DNA of 64,000 bases, taken from assembly GCA_001048675.1 (NCBI GenBank), contig CCKK01000003.1:372001-436000 (forward strand), written 5' to 3'. Numbering within the stretch: the stretch's first letter is position 1; each line of letters opens with the position of its first letter. The DNA comes from Vibrio diabolicus (GTDB taxonomy: Bacteria > Pseudomonadota > Gammaproteobacteria > Enterobacterales > Vibrionaceae). Positions 27,838 to 38,534 of the stretch are shown piece by piece. Below the pieces are notes generated by a model. That model was not told the origin of the DNA. It made no database searches and saw nothing but the letters and a program-made list of their open reading frames with translations. Both the position numbers and the translations under genes were made by a program.

Positions 27838-27957
27838 ATGATTTCATCTTGTCTTAAGAATGGCGTAGCTGCCTTTCGGTTTGGCCGCCGAGACTGGTTG
27901 GTTCAAGAGTCAGACTTAGTCAACCTGGCTCACATACAGGCAAACAGTATGAATTGA
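27838..27957 (+). CDS. Possible 39-residue small protein (or part of a small RNA)
   Basis: An ATG preceded by AAAAGG opens a short frame ending in TGA, giving a basic, non-membrane peptide that includes FRFGRRDWLVQESD. It fills the gap between the YejF-like gene and a strong terminator 17 bases after its stop. It resembles nothing I can name. The same stretch could instead be the body of a small RNA ended by that terminator. Coding status is unproven. Confidence 0.3.
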   Translation: MISSCLKNGVAAFRFGRRDWLVQESDLVNLAHIQANSMN

Positions 27958-27973
27958 GTTCCCCCAACCCATG

Positions 27974-28004
27974 AAAAATGCCGCGACAGTGTCGCGGCAT
28001 TTTT
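27974..28004. terminator. Strong bidirectional terminator
   Basis: AAAAATGCCGCGACA pairs with TGTCGCGGCATTTTT, flanked by A and T tracts. It lies between the converging YejF-like region and the prolyl oligopeptidase gene. Confidence 0.9.
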
Positions 28005-28035
28005 TATTTCTCAGAAGCTTCGAGCAACTAAGGCA

Positions 28036-30069
28036 TTAAATCGACTCAATACCCATATTGTATAACGTAAATGCATACACGTCTGTGGTGAGGTCAATTT
28101 GCTTACTCAGCGGCATCCCTGCACCATGACCTGCATTGACATCAATGCGTATTAATACTGGATTAGCGCCTTGCTGCTTGTCTTGCAGCTCCGCAATAAA
28201 CTTGTACGAATGTGCTGGAACCACACGATCGTCGTGATCGGCAGTTGTCACCAATGTCGCAGGATACTGCACGTTTTCTTTTACATTGTGAACAGGAGAG
28301 TAGCCAAGCAAGTATTGGAACATCGCTTCGCTTTGTTCAGACGTGCCATAGTCATACTTCCAGCCTTCTCCAGACGTAAACGTGTGGTAACGGAGCATAT
28401 CAAGCACACCTACAGCTGGCAGCGCCACCTTAAATAACTCAGGACGTTGCGTCATACACGCACCAACCAACAAGCCGCCATTTGAACCACCACGAATCGC
28501 TAGACGCTCGGAGCTAGTGTAGTCGTTTTCAATCAGGTATTCCGCCGCCGCAATAAAGTCATCGAACACGTTTTGCTTTTGCTGCTGAGTGCCTGCGTTG
28601 TGCCAGGCTTTACCGTATTCACCGCCGCCTCGCAAGTTGGCGACAGCGTAAATACCACCCAACTCTAGCCAGTTGGCTACATTGCCAGAAAACATTGGAG
28701 TGAGGCTGATGTTAAAACCGCCGTAACCATACAGCATGGTTGGCGCACTGCCATCAAGCGCGATGCCCTTCTTGTATGAGATGATCATCGGAACTTGCGT
28801 GCCATCTTTTGAGGTGTAGAACACCTGTTTTGATTCATACTCACTGCGAGCGAATGGCGCTTTTGATTCTTGAAACAGCGTCGATTCACCAGACTCAACA
28901 TCAAATGAGAAGATCGTCGGTGGCGTCACGTAGTTAGTAAAGGTGTAATACAGCGTGGTTTCTTCTTTTTTACCCGCTAGACCATAAGCCGTACCCTCTC
29001 CCGGCAGTTCAACATCTCGAATCCATTCACCTTGGTAGTTAAACTGCTGCACTTTAGAAAGTACATCCACCATATAAGTCGCAAACAGATAACCGCCACC
29101 TTTGCTGATTTCTAACGGCTGTTCTTGTTCAGCAATCACATCCATCCATTGCGCTGTTCGGGTGTTGTAGCTGACAACTTTGCCATTCGGCGCATCTAGG
29201 TTGGTGTAAAGCAGCAAGGTGTCGTCTTGACTATCAATCAAGTAGGTGTCGCCTTGCGTTGTATCACGAAGCGTCACAATCGCTTGGGACTCAGACTGTA
29301 AATCGATATAAAACAGACGATTACCCGATGTGGATTCTGCGCCAGAAATAATGAGGAAGCGATCGTCCGTCGTCGTGGTACCAGACACATAACGGTGAAC
29401 CTGCGTATCCAACTCACCGAAAATCACTTTATCTTCAGACTGAGGTGTACCAAGTTCATGATAATAAAGCTTGTGATGTTCAGTTCGCGCAGATAACTCA
29501 CTGCCTTGCGGCTTATCATAGCTTGAGTAATAGAAGCCTTTGCTGCCCAGCCAAGAAATCGACGTAAACTTCGCATCCACAATCTCAGGCTCTAACTGTT
29601 CTTTGGTTTCCGCATCAATAACAAAGATCTTGCGCCAGTCACTGCCCCCTTCCGAGATGGAATACGCGACCAAACGATAATCTTTCGAGAAGCTGACTTC
29701 GCCAAGAGAGGTCGTGCCCTCTTCAGAGAACGTATTTGGGTCAAGGAAAACCTCGGATTCTCCCTTGCCTTTACGTCGATACAATACGCTTTGGTTTTGC
29801 AAACCGTCGTTTTTGTAGAAGTAGGTGTAGTCACCACGTACAAATGGCTGGGAATATTTTTCGTAGTTTTGACTGTTCGCCACTAAGTCACGGATTTGTT
29901 GGCGGTACGGGATCTGACCAAGGAAATCGAACGTGACCGAATTTTGACCCGAAACCCATTGTGCGGTTTCTTCACTGCGATCATCTTCTAACCAGCGATA
30001 AGGGTCGGCAATGTCGTGACCAAAGTAAGTGTCCACGACAGAATCTTTACGTGTTTTTGGGTAATGCAT
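28036..30069 (-). CDS. Prolyl oligopeptidase, S9A family
   Basis: This 677-residue cytoplasmic-looking enzyme (no signal peptide) has the N-terminal YPKTRKDSVVDTYFGHDIADPYRWLED block, a seven-bladed propeller (about 70-395), and an alpha/beta hydrolase domain. The catalytic triad is visible as GGSNGGLL (Ser), DHDDRVVP (Asp) and NAGHGAG (His). It cuts short peptides after proline. It is monocistronic, with its own upstream gap to the LysR gene. It is a full-length, ordinary member of the family. Confidence 0.95.
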   Translation of the reverse strand: MHYPKTRKDSVVDTYFGHDIADPYRWLEDDRSEETAQWVSGQNSVTFDFLGQIPYRQQIRDLVANSQNYEKYSQPFVRGDYTYFYKNDGLQNQSVLYRRKGKGESEVFLDPNTFSEEGTTSLGEVSFSKDYRLVAYSISEGGSDWRKIFVIDAETKEQLEPEIVDAKFTSISWLGSKGFYYSSYDKPQGSELSARTEHHKLYYHELGTPQSEDKVIFGELDTQVHRYVSGTTTTDDRFLIISGAESTSGNRLFYIDLQSESQAIVTLRDTTQGDTYLIDSQDDTLLLYTNLDAPNGKVVSYNTRTAQWMDVIAEQEQPLEISKGGGYLFATYMVDVLSKVQQFNYQGEWIRDVELPGEGTAYGLAGKKEETTLYYTFTNYVTPPTIFSFDVESGESTLFQESKAPFARSEYESKQVFYTSKDGTQVPMIISYKKGIALDGSAPTMLYGYGGFNISLTPMFSGNVANWLELGGIYAVANLRGGGEYGKAWHNAGTQQQKQNVFDDFIAAAEYLIENDYTSSERLAIRGGSNGGLLVGACMTQRPELFKVALPAVGVLDMLRYHTFTSGEGWKYDYGTSEQSEAMFQYLLGYSPVHNVKENVQYPATLVTTADHDDRVVPAHSYKFIAELQDKQQGANPVLIRIDVNAGHGAGMPLSKQIDLTTDVYAFTLYNMGIESI

Positions 30070-30189
30070 AACGTCCGTGTTACTCCGTTGTTTTTATTAA
30101 GTTGTTTATCTTCAATCGTTTTATTGCGGTGATTACCTTAGAGCACCCAATATTGATTTCAACGACATTGTTTTAAATCTATGAAGAAC

Positions 30190-31089
30190 CTAGAAATAAT
30201 GAGATATCGTTAAGTAACGATCACGAATGTGCTCAATAAGCAGCTTCACTTTATTCGGTGGTTGACGAGTAAACGGGTACACCGCGTAGATACCCAGCTT
30301 TTTACCCACTAGTTCAGGAAAAATATCGACCAGTTGACCATTGCGAATATCGTGATACACCAAGCAGCGCGGGACGTAAGCAATACCATGGCCGCCCAGA
30401 GCGGCTTTACGTAATGCGGTCGCGTTATCAGTAGAAAAGCAGCCAGATACTTTGACGATGTAATTTCCGTCTTCGCCTTTAAACTCCCAATCCGTTGCAC
30501 CTGTGGTTTGGTAAGCGTATTGCAGACAATTGTGCGTGGTGAGATCAATCGGCTCGATCGGTTTCCCATTTTTAGCGATATATGAAGGGGACGCGCACAC
30601 CACCCATTGAGAATCGAGAATATGTCGTGCGATCAAACTGGAATCGGCTAGGTAGCCAGTTCGAATGACTAAATCGTAACCATCAGCCACTAAATCGACA
30701 AAGCGATTATCCAATGACATGTCCACGGTCAGGCCCGGATGAAGGTTACAAAATTCGGCAACAGCATCAGCAAGTATCAAATCTCCAGAGATACACGGCA
30801 CGGACATTTTTATGTGACCGCTCACATTCTCTCCAAAGCCTGCAACAGCGTCCATAGCCTCCTGAGTGGCCTGCTTCACATTTTTAGCACTGTGGAGTAA
30901 CACCTTACCTGCTTCGGTTAAGGTCAATTTACGCGTTGTTCGATATAATAGCTGCGCCCCTATCTCTTCCTCCAACCTTGCCATTCTTTTGCTAACTACC
31001 GAATTTGTAAGGTTATTTGCTTCTGCAACCTTACTAAAACTGCCCAGTTCGATTACTTGAGAAAATAGGATTAAGTCGTCTGCTCTCAT
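30190..31089 (-). CDS. LysR-family regulator, divergent from lldP
   Basis: This 299-residue protein has the LysR winged helix at residues 1-60 (FSKVAEANNLTNSVVSKRMARLEEEIGAQLL) and a periplasmic-binding-protein-like sensor domain after it. It is transcribed away from lldP with a 162-base intergenic region between them, the standard position for a LysR activator of its neighbour. Control of L-lactate genes is therefore inferred. No clear T-N11-A palindrome stood out in the gap. It belongs to the DhcR/AaeR-like group rather than the GntR-type LldR used in E. coli. Confidence 0.88.
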   Translation of the reverse strand: MRADDLILFSQVIELGSFSKVAEANNLTNSVVSKRMARLEEEIGAQLLYRTTRKLTLTEAGKVLLHSAKNVKQATQEAMDAVAGFGENVSGHIKMSVPCISGDLILADAVAEFCNLHPGLTVDMSLDNRFVDLVADGYDLVIRTGYLADSSLIARHILDSQWVVCASPSYIAKNGKPIEPIDLTTHNCLQYAYQTTGATDWEFKGEDGNYIVKVSGCFSTDNATALRKAALGGHGIAYVPRCLVYHDIRNGQLVDIFPELVGKKLGIYAVYPFTRQPPNKVKLLIEHIRDRYLTISHYF

Positions 31090-31251
31090 ACGATTATGTC
31101 ACTTTTGGAATTAATTATTTTCATTATTTCCCTATATCAACAAAAAATAAAGGAGTAAATTCACGCCAAATTAACAAAACCATTACAACAAAAAGTCACC
31201 TCTACAGCGGATTGACACCGTTCGAGAAGTCAGCGTACGAAGGATGTACAA

Positions 31252-32943
31252 ATGAGTGAAACCCTACTTGCCCTAGTGGCATTTTCGCCAATTGTTGTTG
31301 CCGCCATCTTATTGGTTGGTCTCAACTGGCCTGCTAAAAAAGCCATGCCTGTTGCGTTCGGTTTAACCGTCGCTATTGCCCTAATGTTTTGGGATATGTC
31401 AGCCAATCGCGTACTGGCTTCTGTATTCCAAGGGCTAGGCATTACTGTTTCTGTTCTATGGATCGTGTTTGGTGCCATCTTCTTGCTCAACACTTTAAAA
31501 CACACTGGAGCGATCACCACTATCCGTAATGGATTTACCGATATTTCAGCTGACCGCCGTGTGCAAGCCATCATCATTGCTTGGTGTTTTGGCTCATTCA
31601 TTGAAGGCGCATCAGGGTTCGGTACCCCGGCAGCAATTGCTGCACCACTACTGGTTGCAATCGGCTTCCCCGCGCTTGCCGCTGTCCTAATGGGTATGAT
31701 GATCCAGTCAACGCCAGTTTCATTCGGTGCGGTGGGTACGCCAATCATCGTGGGTGTAAACAAAGGTTTAGACACCCATAACATCAGTGAGTCTTTGGCT
31801 GCACAAGGCGCAACATGGGAAATGTACCTGCAAGATATCACCGCGCACGTTGCTGTGATTCACGCTGTTGTAGGTACGATGATCCCTGTATTAATGGCGA
31901 TGATGTTAACACGTTTCTTCGGCAAGAACAGAAGCTGGAGTGAAGGTCTGGATATTCTACCATTTGCTTTATTCGCAGGTGTCTCTTTCACTGTGCCATA
32001 CGCATTAACTGGTGTGTTCTTGGGTGCAGAATTCCCTTCACTAATCGGTGGTTTGGTTGGTCTTTCTATTGTTGTTACCGCAGCCAAAAAAGGCTTCTTA
32101 GTACCAAAGACTAAGTGGGATTTCGAAAGCGAAGACAAATGGCCTGCGGAATGGCTGGGCTCGCTAAAAGTCGATCTAAACGACAATCCAGGCAAGCCAA
32201 TGAGCATCGTAAAAGCTTGGGTACCATATGTAATGCTGGCGGTAATTCTCGTCGCAAGCCGCGTAAGTCCGGAACTGAAAGGCTTTGTACAAAGCGTAAG
32301 TTTGTCGTTCAGCAATATTCTTGGTGAGACTGGTGTGAGCGCCGCTATTCAGCCGTTGTACCTGCCAGGCGGCATTCTGGTGTTTGTCGCACTGCTTGCC
32401 GCAATGTTACAAAGTGGCAGCGTAAAACCATTGCGTGAAGCGTTTGGCGAGTCAAGCAAAACACTGATTGGCGCGGGGTTTGTCTTGGTATTTACCATCC
32501 CGATGGTTCGTATCTTCATCAACTCTGGTATTAACGGCGCTGACCTAGCAAGTATGCCGGTTACAACAGCTAACTTTGCCTCTGACCTTGTCGGTTCTGC
32601 GTTCCCAGCACTGAGTGCCACCGTTGGTGCGCTGGGTGCGTTCATCGCTGGCTCAAATACGGTTTCAAACATGATGTTCAGCCAGTTCCAATTCGAAGTG
32701 GCACAAACACTGTCTATTTCGAGTGTGATTGTTGTGTCGCTTCAAGCCGTTGGTGCTGCCGCAGGTAACATGATTGCGATTCACAACGTTGTTGCCGCAT
32801 CAGCCACCGTAGGCTTACTTGGCCGTGAAGGCGCAACATTACGTAAGACTATTATCCCTACGTTCTACTACATTGTAATGACGGGCATTATTGGTTTGGT
32901 GTTGATTTACGGCCTCCAAATGACGGATGTCTTGATGAAGTAA
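31252..32943 (+). CDS. lldP: L-lactate permease
   Basis: This 563-residue protein has about 12-14 membrane segments and matches the LctP/LldP family ([23 protein letters not shown] is a family hallmark, near residues 120-145). It takes up L-lactate, and often glycolate, with protons. GAAGGAT precedes the ATG. It is followed by lldD after 315 bases that hold a terminator hairpin and a large inverted repeat, so lldD may have its own promoter. Confidence 0.95.
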   Translation: MSETLLALVAFSPIVVAAILLVGLNWPAKKAMPVAFGLTVAIALMFWDMSANRVLASVFQGLGITVSVLWIVFGAIFLLNTLKHTGAITTIRNGFTDISADRRVQAIIIAWCFGSFIEGASGFGTPAAIAAPLLVAIGFPALAAVLMGMMIQSTPVSFGAVGTPIIVGVNKGLDTHNISESLAAQGATWEMYLQDITAHVAVIHAVVGTMIPVLMAMMLTRFFGKNRSWSEGLDILPFALFAGVSFTVPYALTGVFLGAEFPSLIGGLVGLSIVVTAAKKGFLVPKTKWDFESEDKWPAEWLGSLKVDLNDNPGKPMSIVKAWVPYVMLAVILVASRVSPELKGFVQSVSLSFSNILGETGVSAAIQPLYLPGGILVFVALLAAMLQSGSVKPLREAFGESSKTLIGAGFVLVFTIPMVRIFINSGINGADLASMPVTTANFASDLVGSAFPALSATVGALGAFIAGSNTVSNMMFSQFQFEVAQTLSISSVIVVSLQAVGAAAGNMIAIHNVVAASATVGLLGREGATLRKTIIPTFYYIVMTGIIGLVLIYGLQMTDVLMK

Positions 32944-32951
32944 CGCGAAAC

Positions 32952-32970
32952 GCAGGGTTTGTAGCCCTGC
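32952..32970 (+). terminator. Hairpin after lldP
   Basis: GCAGGG and CCCTGC flank a seven-base loop, eight bases past the lldP stop. Followed by CTAATTTG, a weak U-tract, so some read-through into lldD is possible. Confidence 0.6.
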
Positions 32971-32977
32971 CTAATTT

Positions 32978-33050
32978 GACACAGCTGTCAGCACTACTAC
33001 CCCGACATGTTGATTTAGCTTGCTACATCAATCCCCCCGACAGCTGTGTC
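32978..33050. repeat. Inverted repeat between lldP and lldD
   Basis: GACACAGCTGTC (32978-32989) and GACAGCTGTGTC (33039-33050) are perfect inverted copies; each also contains the palindrome ACAGCTGT. The 49-base middle can form a further weak stem. It may be an operator pair or an mRNA structure between the two lactate genes. The rest of the 315-base gap is AT-rich with a TATACT hexamer at 33161-33166. Confidence 0.5.
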
Positions 33051-33258
33051 ATCCTTTCCAATTTGTATAACTGATTGAGTGATTTAACAAAATTTTTCAA
33101 TCAATTATGTAAATGAGTTACCAACATCACCAGTTCAAACGTAAGTGAACCATAGGTAACTATACTCATTTTGATGCCTTCACTGCTTTGCGATGAAGGC
33201 TCAACGAAAGAGCAAATTGCTCCACAACTTTGCTTAGAATAACCGCTAGGACACCATT

Positions 33259-34398
33259 ATGATTATCTCAGCTTCTACTGACTACCGCGCTGCCGCGAAA
33301 GCCAAACTTCCCCCGTTTCTATTCCATTATATTGATGGCGGCTCTTACGACGAACGCACGCTGAAGCGTAATACTGACGATTTAGGCGATGTTGCACTAC
33401 GCCAGCGCGTCCTACGCGATATGACAGACTTGAGTCTGGAGACCGAGATTTTCGGTGAGAAACTTGCGATGCCAATCGCACTGGCACCTGTTGGTCTAAC
33501 TGGCATGTACGCTCGCCGTGGTGAAGTACAAGCAGCAAAAGCGGCAGAGAAAAAAGGTATTCCTTTTACCATGTCGACTGTGTCGGTTTGTCCGATTGAA
33601 GAAGTGGCACCTGCAATTGAACGTCCAATGTGGTTCCAGCTTTACGTGCTAAAAGACCGCGGCTTTATGAAAAACGTTCTTGAGCGTGCAAAAGCAGCAG
33701 GCGTTACTACATTGGTGTTCACAGTAGACATGCCAGTTCCAGGTGCGCGTTACCGTGACATGCACTCTGGTATGAGTGGCCCTAACGCAGCAACGCGCCG
33801 CGTATTCCAAGCCATGCGTCACCCAAGCTGGGCGGTGGATGTTGGCTTGCTAGGTAAGCCACACGACTTAGGTAACATCTCAACGTATCGCGGCGAACCA
33901 ACAAAACTAGAAGATTACATCGGCTGGTTAGGCGCAAACTTCGACCCGTCTATCTCCTGGAAAGATCTTGAGTGGATTCGTGACTTTTGGGATGGCCCTA
34001 TGGTCATCAAAGGCATCCTCGACGAAGAAGATGCGAAAGATGCGGTACGTTTCGGCGCGGATGGCATTGTGGTGTCTAACCATGGTGGTCGTCAGTTAGA
34101 TGGCGTACTTTCAAGTGCTAAAGCACTACCAAGCATTGCAGATGCGGTAAAAGGCGATCTTAAGATCTTTGTGGACTCAGGTATCCGTACTGGTCTTGAT
34201 GTGGTTCGTATGCTCGCGCTGGGCGCAGACTGCACACTGCTTGGTCGTTCATTTGTGTACGCATTGGCTGCACAAGGCGGCGCAGGCGTTGAAAACCTAC
34301 TGGATCTGTACGATAAAGAAATGCGTGTAGCTATGACGCTGACAGGCGCGAAGTCTATCGCGGATCTTTCTCGCGATTCCTTGGTGAAAATCCCATAA
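33259..34398 (+). CDS. lldD: L-lactate dehydrogenase (FMN, quinone-linked)
   Basis: This 379-residue protein is a full-length member of the FMN-dependent alpha-hydroxy-acid dehydrogenases. It opens [32 protein letters not shown] as LldD does, and [10 protein letters not shown] carries the catalytic His and Arg. It oxidises L-lactate to pyruvate at the inner membrane and feeds electrons to quinone. Together with the permease upstream and the divergent LysR gene it makes a complete lactate-use unit. No lldR-type GntR gene is present. Confidence 0.96.
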   Translation: MIISASTDYRAAAKAKLPPFLFHYIDGGSYDERTLKRNTDDLGDVALRQRVLRDMTDLSLETEIFGEKLAMPIALAPVGLTGMYARRGEVQAAKAAEKKGIPFTMSTVSVCPIEEVAPAIERPMWFQLYVLKDRGFMKNVLERAKAAGVTTLVFTVDMPVPGARYRDMHSGMSGPNAATRRVFQAMRHPSWAVDVGLLGKPHDLGNISTYRGEPTKLEDYIGWLGANFDPSISWKDLEWIRDFWDGPMVIKGILDEEDAKDAVRFGADGIVVSNHGGRQLDGVLSSAKALPSIADAVKGDLKIFVDSGIRTGLDVVRMLALGADCTLLGRSFVYALAAQGGAGVENLLDLYDKEMRVAMTLTGAKSIADLSRDSLVKIP

Positions 34399-34430
34399 TC
34401 TTTGCAGGCGATTAAAAACAGAAACGAAAA

Positions 34431-34452
34431 AACGAGCCAAAATTGGCTCGTT
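34431..34452. terminator. Bidirectional terminator after lldD
   Basis: AACGAGCCAA-AA-TTGGCTCGTT with a six-T run on the plus side and a T-tract on the minus side lies between convergent lldD and the XRE gene. Confidence 0.9.
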
Positions 34453-34489
34453 TTTTATTGCTCTTCAACCCGATAATTTGACGAGCAAG

Positions 34490-34837
34490 CTAGCTTACTT
34501 GGTGAACGTACTCAATAACGACTTGGTTGCCGTCGATAAACACGTTACTGATATCACCATCCACCGTCACACGATTTTGTAAATAAACCGTACCAGATGC
34601 AGATAGATCACGCTCCGTCAACGACGGAATCACCTGACCAGGACGTACATGTAGCTGCTCGCATAGCTGTTTTACAAAACCTAGCGTCAGTGGAGAATTA
34701 CCACGTAACAAGCCAGAAAACTCGTGTAGACTCAAACCAAGGCGCTTCGCCATTTCCATTTGAGTGATGTGCATTTTGGCTTTTTGTGACATCCAGATGT
34801 CGTAGAGCGCGTTTCGATCCAGCTCTGTAAATTCCAT
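34490..34837 (-). CDS. Small XRE-like DNA-binding protein
   Basis: From the ATG at 34837 (MEFTELDRNALYDIW), chosen because GGAGG lies at the right distance, the protein has 115 residues. A Cro/C1-type helix-turn-helix covers about 20-75 (ITQMEMAKRLGLSLHEFSGLLRG). A short beta-rich tail follows. It is monocistronic and reads away from the MscS-type gene. The 300-base gap between them holds no feature I can name beyond a small GGAG/CTCC hairpin near 34947. The target genes are unknown. Confidence 0.8.
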   Translation of the reverse strand: MEFTELDRNALYDIWMSQKAKMHITQMEMAKRLGLSLHEFSGLLRGNSPLTLGFVKQLCEQLHVRPGQVIPSLTERDLSASGTVYLQNRVTVDGDISNVFIDGNQVVIEYVHQVS

Positions 34838-35137
34838 ATCTGCCTCCGCTAATTCAAGAGCCAATACACTCTCACACTTACTTAAGATAAATGTTAGCGA
34901 TAAGTCAGAGAAGTTATAATTGATCGTTCAAATATCAACGCACATCGGAGATGACGAAGCTCCGCACACGAATGGAACGGCGGCTCATCACCCAGTTTCG
35001 ACCACTCACTTTTCACCTCACGAAATAGCCTACCTCAGGCGATTTATACATAAGTAAATGATTTAAAGGAAATCACTGGGGTGAAGGAGTAATATCTGCT
35101 ACCTTTCCTTCCATGGTTCACTAGAAAGAAGTTACAT

Positions 35138-36243
35138 ATGTCACAGTGGTTTACCGATTTGCAAAGCTATATTGAAACATCTCATCAAGATTGGAGTGGG
35201 AGTGTCCTTTTCATTACACTCGCCAGCTTTATTGCTTGGATAGCTTGGCGACTGATCCGCTCTCGTCTCGCAGTACTAGTAGAGAAAACCCCTTTCCACT
35301 GGGATGACATGTTGCTTGATGCGCTAAAAGCGCCAGTCAGTACACTCATTTGGTGTTGGCCAGCAACCGTCTCTATCGGCATCATATTAGAGAGCGAGCT
35401 CAACGATAAAATAAACTGGTTAAGCACGCTGAAACTGATTTTGGTGATCAGTATCTTCGTCTGGACCGTTATGCGACTCATTACCAATGTTGAAGAGTAC
35501 GTCCTAGAACAAAAAAACCGAAGATGAAACCACAGTACAAGCGATAGCTAAAGTCGCGCGCTTGTTCTTTATTACCGTCGGAATTCTCACTGTGATGCAG
35601 GCGTTTGGCTTGTCACTGTCAGGATTGCTCACCTTTGGTGGTGTCGGTGGTTTAATCGTTGGTTTAGCGGCGAAAGATCTGCTGTCGAACTTCTTTGGCG
35701 GCCTTATGATCTACTTCGATCGTCCGTTTAAAGTTGGCGACTGGATCCGCTCTCCAGATCGCCAAATTGAAGGTACGGTAGAACGAATTGGCTGGAGAAT
35801 GACCATCATCCGAACTTTCGATAAGCGTCCTCTTTATGTGCCAAACTCTGTGTTTAGCAACATAGTCGTAGAAAACCCATCTCGCATGCTAAACCGACGC
35901 ATCTAACGAAAAAATTGGACTTCGTTACGACGACGCCGAAAAAATGCCGCAAATCATTACAGCGGTGAAAGAGATGCTTAAGAATCACAAAGATATTGAT
36001 GCACGCCAAACGCTTATCGTCAACTTCGATACGTTTGGTCCATCGTCACTGCATTTCTTCATTTATACCTTCACAAAAACCGTGAATTGGGTGAGATACC
36101 ATGAGGTTAAACAGGATGTTCTTCTTCAAGTAATTAACATCATTAAAGAACACGAAGCAGATATCGCCTTCCCAACTCAAACACTCAAGCTCGACCCAGT
36201 TCAAATGATAAAAGCTGAAGAGCAAGAAGATCACGGCTTCTAA
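35138..36243 (+). pseudogene. MscS-family mechanosensitive channel, broken by two frameshifts as read
   Basis: Three frames together encode about 367 residues of an MscS-type channel: N-terminal membrane segments (35138-35527), the pore helix and beta domain ([23 protein letters not shown], then [11 protein letters not shown]; to 35906), and the C-terminal alpha/beta domain (35944-36243). The first break is at an A7 run (35511-35517), where one A less restores the frame. The second is near 35904-35907 (ATC-TAAC-GAA), where one base less gives RINEKIGLRYDD, the expected family sequence. Both are single-base gains. The channel opens under membrane tension to release solutes. Two shifts in one conserved gene could mean real decay, but sequence error is just as likely. 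Confidence 0.85.
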
Positions 36244-36263
36244 TTTCCATCAATACCAATAAC

Positions 36264-36290
36264 AAAGCCCGCTTTATTCAAGCGGGCTTT
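36264..36290 (+). terminator. Terminator after the MscS-type gene
   Basis: AAAGCCCGCTT-TATTC-AAGCGGGCTTT followed by a T-rich tail, and A-rich before it, so it can serve the convergent carbonic anhydrase gene as well. Confidence 0.9.
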
Positions 36291-36315
36291 TTCATTTTTT
36301 ATTTGCTTGGATTGG

Positions 36316-37035
36316 TTAGTGTTGCATTAACACCATACGAGCATTTAATGGTTGGATAGGACGATTGTTTTTCCCCATCACTGTCGTAAACGCTTTAATC
36401 TGCTCAGGGGAAATGGTTTGTGCTTCTTTCATCACTAACCAACGTACCCCTTCAGAGCATGGTGGTGTCGTTAGTGAGCCATTAAAGCGATAATACGCTT
36501 TGTCTTTTGGAAGCAACGCATCCGCTTCAAATGGCAATTTAATCTCTACACCTTGATCTTTACTTGGTATGTTTGCTAGTAACTTCGCTAAATCTGGGTT
36601 CGCTTTTCCGGATTGAAAAAACACGGCCACAACCGCCAAATGGCCAGTTGTATCAGCATGCACAAAGTGCGCTTCTAATGGGTATTCTTTGCCATCCACA
36701 TGGTTTTCTGACGGAGTATGGAAGTGGAACTGCTTTAACGTGAATGCATTGCCATCAATCAACAGTGTGTTGTCACCCTCTAGGCTGGTTTGCAGGGTGT
36801 GGCCGTTATTGAGCAATGAGATTGCTTTGCCATGGTAGTCGAACTGTAATTTGTCTAACTTCGCTTCTGCTGCGGAGACAATATTAATTGGGCTTTGGTT
36901 TTGACCTTTGGAACATTCAGACGCAAACTCGCCCCAATGCTCAGGCCCGTGACTCCCCTCGTAACCCCAGCTTGCTGCGTAAGCTGTTCCTGTAAATACC
37001 AACGCCAAACCTAGAGCTGCCAGTGACTTCTTCAT
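36316..37035 (-). CDS. cah: Periplasmic alpha-type carbonic anhydrase
   Basis: This 239-residue protein has a Sec signal (residues 1-20, ending AYA-AS) and the alpha carbonic anhydrase fold. The zinc ligands are in HFHTPSENH and EAHFVHAD, and CSEGVRW with the earlier SECSKG can form the usual disulfide. It interconverts CO2 and bicarbonate in the periplasm. It is monocistronic. The 394-base gap on its upstream side (37036-37429) holds the tdh terminator; the rest is AT-rich with no gene. Confidence 0.96.
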   Translation of the reverse strand: MKKSLAALGLALVFTGTAYAASWGYEGSHGPEHWGEFASECSKGQNQSPINIVSAAEAKLDKLQFDYHGKAISLLNNGHTLQTSLEGDNTLLIDGNAFTLKQFHFHTPSENHVDGKEYPLEAHFVHADTTGHLAVVAVFFQSGKANPDLAKLLANIPSKDQGVEIKLPFEADALLPKDKAYYRFNGSLTTPPCSEGVRWLVMKEAQTISPEQIKAFTTVMGKNNRPIQPLNARMVLMQH

Positions 37036-37394
37036 AGTTTTCCTTATTCCTTCAAGTTAAATGTTGTGAAAACAAAACCATACTAATCGCACAGAATTAA
37101 GCGGGAATAGAGTGAAAACTATGATTACAAAAGTTTTTTGGAATAGATGCCTCTAGTTATGCAATTGATATGATGCTCAAAATTGAACATCAACGATTAT
37201 CGAGTCGGTATAAGTGCCAGCTGGTGGGGTGTTTTTTTGTACAAGAAAGATTTGTGGTATTGCCCTAAATCACTTGGAACTTCAAGCTGGAAATGTTGCT
37301 GTGCATGATCTAGAAAAAAGACTATGGACATTTGTAAAATGAGGGCTATATGTTCGATGTTACCGCTTATGTTTACAACATATCGCTAAAAAAA

Positions 37395-37412
37395 ACGCCC
37401 CTTTCGGAGCGC
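37395..37412 (-). terminator. Terminator after tdh
   Basis: Read leftward, GCGCTCC-GAAA-GGGGCGT (with G-U pairs and a stable GAAA tetraloop) runs into eight T's, 18 bases past the tdh stop. Confidence 0.85.
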
Positions 37413-37429
37413 TTTCTTATTTGAGCAGA

Positions 37430-38461
37430 TTATTCCCAATCAAGGATAACTTTGCCAGACATGCCTGAACGCATGACATCGAAGCCTTCTTGGAAGTCAT
37501 CAATCTTGTAGTGGTGCGTGATAATTGGTGATAGATCCAAACCAGATTGAATCAGTGAAGCCATCTTGTACCATGTTTCGAACATTTCACGACCATAGAT
37601 GCCTTTGATAACTAGGCCTTTGAAGATCACTTGGTTCCAATCAATGCCCATATCTGATGGTGGAATACCGAGTAATGCAATACGACCACCGTGGTTCATT
37701 GTGGTTAGCATTGAGTTGAATGCCGCTGGGTTACCAGACATTTCTAGGCCTACGTCAAAGCCTTCTGTCATGCCTAGTTCAGCCATTACATCTTCAAGCT
37801 TCTCTTCAGCAACATTTACTGCGCGTGTTACCCCCATTTTACGAGCTAGCTCTAAACGGTACTCGTTTACGTCTGTGATAACCACATGACGAGCGCCGAC
37901 GTGTTTCGCAACTGCGGCGGCCATGATGCCGATTGGGCCAGCACCAGTGATGAGCACGTCTTCACCGACTAGATCGAAAGAAAGCGCAGTGTGTACCGCG
38001 TTACCGAACGGGTCAAAGATAGACGCTAGATCGTCAGAGATGCCTTCAGGGATCTTGAACGCGTTGAACGCTGGGATCACTAGGTATTCTGCGAATGCAC
38101 CTTCGCGGTTAACGCCCACACCAATCGTGTTACGACATAGGTGAGTACGGCCGCCACGACAGTTACGACAGTGACCACACGTGATGTGACCTTCGCCAGA
38201 TACGCGGTCACCGATTTCAAAGCCACGAACTTCCTGACCAATCGCTACCACTTCACCCACGTATTCGTGACCCACAACCATAGGCACTGGAATTGTCTTT
38301 TGTGACCATTCGTCCCAGTTGTAGATGTGTACATCTGTACCACAGATAGCGGTTTTCTTAATTTTGATCAGAATGTCGTTATGGCCAACTTCAGGTTTAT
38401 CAACCTCAGTCATCCAGATGCCTTCTTCAGGCTTTAGCTTTGATAATGCTTTAATTTTCAT
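37430..38461 (-). CDS. tdh: L-threonine 3-dehydrogenase
   Basis: From the ATG at 38461 ([17 protein letters not shown]) the protein has 343 residues, the family standard; the 17 extra upstream codons have no match. It is a zinc-containing medium-chain dehydrogenase: [11 protein letters not shown] and the GHEYVGEV block for catalytic zinc, [15 protein letters not shown] for structural zinc, and [18 protein letters not shown] for NAD. It oxidises threonine to 2-amino-3-ketobutyrate, the substrate of Kbl encoded just upstream. Confidence 0.97.
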   Translation of the reverse strand: MKIKALSKLKPEEGIWMTEVDKPEVGHNDILIKIKKTAICGTDVHIYNWDEWSQKTIPVPMVVGHEYVGEVVAIGQEVRGFEIGDRVSGEGHITCGHCRNCRGGRTHLCRNTIGVGVNREGAFAEYLVIPAFNAFKIPEGISDDLASIFDPFGNAVHTALSFDLVGEDVLITGAGPIGIMAAAVAKHVGARHVVITDVNEYRLELARKMGVTRAVNVAEEKLEDVMAELGMTEGFDVGLEMSGNPAAFNSMLTTMNHGGRIALLGIPPSDMGIDWNQVIFKGLVIKGIYGREMFETWYKMASLIQSGLDLSPIITHHYKIDDFQEGFDVMRSGMSGKVILDWE

Positions 38462-38534
38462 AGTATTCACCAAACATTGCCCCGCTCTATGCGTGACAAA
38501 AAATTCTTTCATCTAATGCGTTTAAAGAAGAAAT

